From positions 1 through 7,784 of the forward strand of contig JACFNY010000085.1 in NCBI GenBank assembly GCA_019454625.1: 7,784 nt of DNA, given 5' to 3'. This DNA is from Sphingomonadaceae bacterium (GTDB lineage Bacteria > Pseudomonadota > Alphaproteobacteria > Sphingomonadales > Sphingomonadaceae). Position 1 is the stretch's first letter. Each line of letters starts with the position of its first letter. This document shows positions 7,040-7,784 of this stretch, piece after piece. The notes below the pieces were generated by a model that was given only the letters and a program-made list of their open reading frames with translations, ran no database searches and had not been told where the DNA came from. The translations under genes and the position numbers were made by a program.

Positions 7040-7454
7040 ACTGTCCGAGTTTCAGCGTGTTCAGCATCAGCGACTTCGCGGTCTGGATGACCTCGACGTT
7101 GTTCTGATACTGGCGCGAGGCCTCGAGCAGCTCGACCATCTCCTGCGTCTGGTCGACCGCGGCCTCGTAGATGTAGCCGTCCTTGTCGGCGAGCGGGTGG
7201 CCCGGATCGTAGCGCTTCACGGGCGTGCCGCCGGCGGAGACGACGTCGACGACGTCCACCGTGGCCGAGGCCCCGCCGCTCGCCTGATCGAAGTAGGTCT
7301 CGAACACGGGCTTGCGCGCCTTGTAGGCCTCCGCCTCGCTGCGCGCGACGGAGCCCGCGTTCGCGAGGTTGCTCGCCGTGGTGTTGAGCCGCACGAGCTG
7401 CGCCGACATGGCGCGGCCGGAAATGTCGAAGATCGAAAGGCCGGCCATCGTCAT
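7038..7454 (-). CDS. flgC: FlgC, proximal rod protein
   Basis: FlgC is a small proximal rod subunit acting with FlgB and FlgF near the MS ring. The product has 138 residues, normal for the family. [20 protein letters not shown] (7-26) and [20 protein letters not shown] (27-46), then RKPVFE (47-52), are the FlgC form of the D0 signature, with the longer loop between NLAN and YKAR that separates FlgC from Flg[18 protein letters not shown] (80-96) is the hallmark block. The C-terminal helix carries [20 protein letters not shown] (105-124) and [10 protein letters not shown] (125-134). The ATG at 7454 overlaps the flgB stop as ATGA. AAAGG lies only 3 bases upstream of it but 9 bases from a second in-frame ATG at 7448 (residue 3), so the true start may be two codons later. 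Confidence 0.97.
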   Translation of the reverse strand: MTMAGLSIFDISGRAMSAQLVRLNTTASNLANAGSVARSEAEAYKARKPVFETYFDQASGGASATVDVVDVVSAGGTPVKRYDPGHPLADKDGYIYEAAVDQTQEMVELLEASRQYQNNVEVIQTAKSLMLNTLKLGQ

Positions 7455-7784
7455 TCGCCTTTCAGCGCGCGGGTGAGGGTGCTGATACGGCCGTTCAGGA
7501 ACGCCAGCGTCGTCTGGTACTGGACGGCGTTCTCGCCGAAGCGCGTCTGCTCGGTGGAAAGCTCGACCGTGTTGCCGTCGAGCGAGGCCTGGTTCGGGAT
7601 GCGGTAGAGCGCGCCGCCCGCCGGGCCGGGGCCGCCGACGCCGATGTGATTGCTCGTCGTGACGGCGAGCGCGCCGCCGCTTTCGGCGGCCTTCAGCTGC
7701 GCCGCGAAATCAATGTCGCGCGCCTTGTAGCCGGGCGTCGCCGCGTTGGCGATATTGTGGCTGGTGGTGACCAGCCCGGACTGC
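7451..7784 (-). CDS. flgB: FlgB, proximal rod protein (3' part, N-terminus cut by window edge)
   Basis: FlgB is the rod subunit closest to the export gate and MS ring region. The frame enters at the window edge; the first complete codon is at 7783-7781, and it runs 110 residues to the TGA at 7451-7453. The visible part starts [20 protein letters not shown], the second half of the D0 helix with the axial signature, followed by [14 protein letters not shown], the FlgB-type continuation. [20 protein letters not shown] is a very typical FlgB block (usually DGNTV followed by E residues), and [20 protein letters not shown] is the C-terminal helix. About 20-25 N-terminal residues are missing, judging by a family length near 130. 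The stop overlaps the flgC start by 4 bases. Identity is clear despite truncation. Confidence 0.95.
   Translation of the reverse strand, partial: QSGLVTTSHNIANAATPGYKARDIDFAAQLKAAESGGALAVTTSNHIGVGGPGPAGGALYRIPNQASLDGNTVELSTEQTRFGENAVQYQTTLAFLNGRISTLTRALKGE

Noticed and set aside
1..7784. A hidden defence, mobile or otherwise undescribed system
   Set aside because: Every base except short gaps belongs to ten recognisable flg genes in a known order, with uniform composition and no repeats of mobile-element type.

Overview
The window is one uninterrupted stretch of a flagellar structural operon. All genes lie on the minus strand, so transcription runs from the high-coordinate end to position 1. 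In that order they are flgB (3' part only), flgC, flgD, flgE, flgF, flgG, flgH, flgI, flgJ and flgK (5' part only). Nothing else is encoded that I can support. The largest non-coding gap is 30 bases, three junctions are 4-base ATGA overlaps and one is a 20-base overlap. No tRNA, rRNA, CRISPR array, insertion sequence, terminator or promoter is visible. The operon promoter and any flgA should lie beyond position 7784, and flgL would be expected below position 1.

The source looks like a high-GC alphaproteobacterium, most likely a member of Sphingomonadales (inference). Two things point there. The gene order flgBCDEFGHIJK is the enteric-like order, whereas many other alphaproteobacteria scatter or rearrange these genes. 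FlgJ has only the rod-binding domain, without the muramidase domain usual in beta- and gammaproteobacteria. L ring (FlgH) and P ring (FlgI) genes mean a two-membrane, Gram-negative envelope.

Layout: 7451-7784 FlgB and 7038-7454 FlgC are proximal rod proteins. 6341-7030 FlgD is the hook cap and 5015-6310 FlgE is the hook. 4245-4988 FlgF (proximal rod) and 3440-4225 FlgG (distal rod) follow. 2794-3459 FlgH is the L-ring lipoprotein, 1677-2777 FlgI the P ring, 1354-1680 FlgJ the rod cap, and 1-1357 FlgK the first hook-filament junction protein. Together they build the rod through the periplasm, the bushings in peptidoglycan and outer membrane, the hook, and the base of the filament junction.

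I found no undescribed system. The points worth a second look are modest: a P-ring protein with no cysteine after signal peptide removal, although the enteric protein needs a disulfide; a FlgJ that cannot cut peptidoglycan; an atypical FlgH lipobox; a lipobox-like motif inside the FlgI signal peptide; and uncertainty over the FlgC start.
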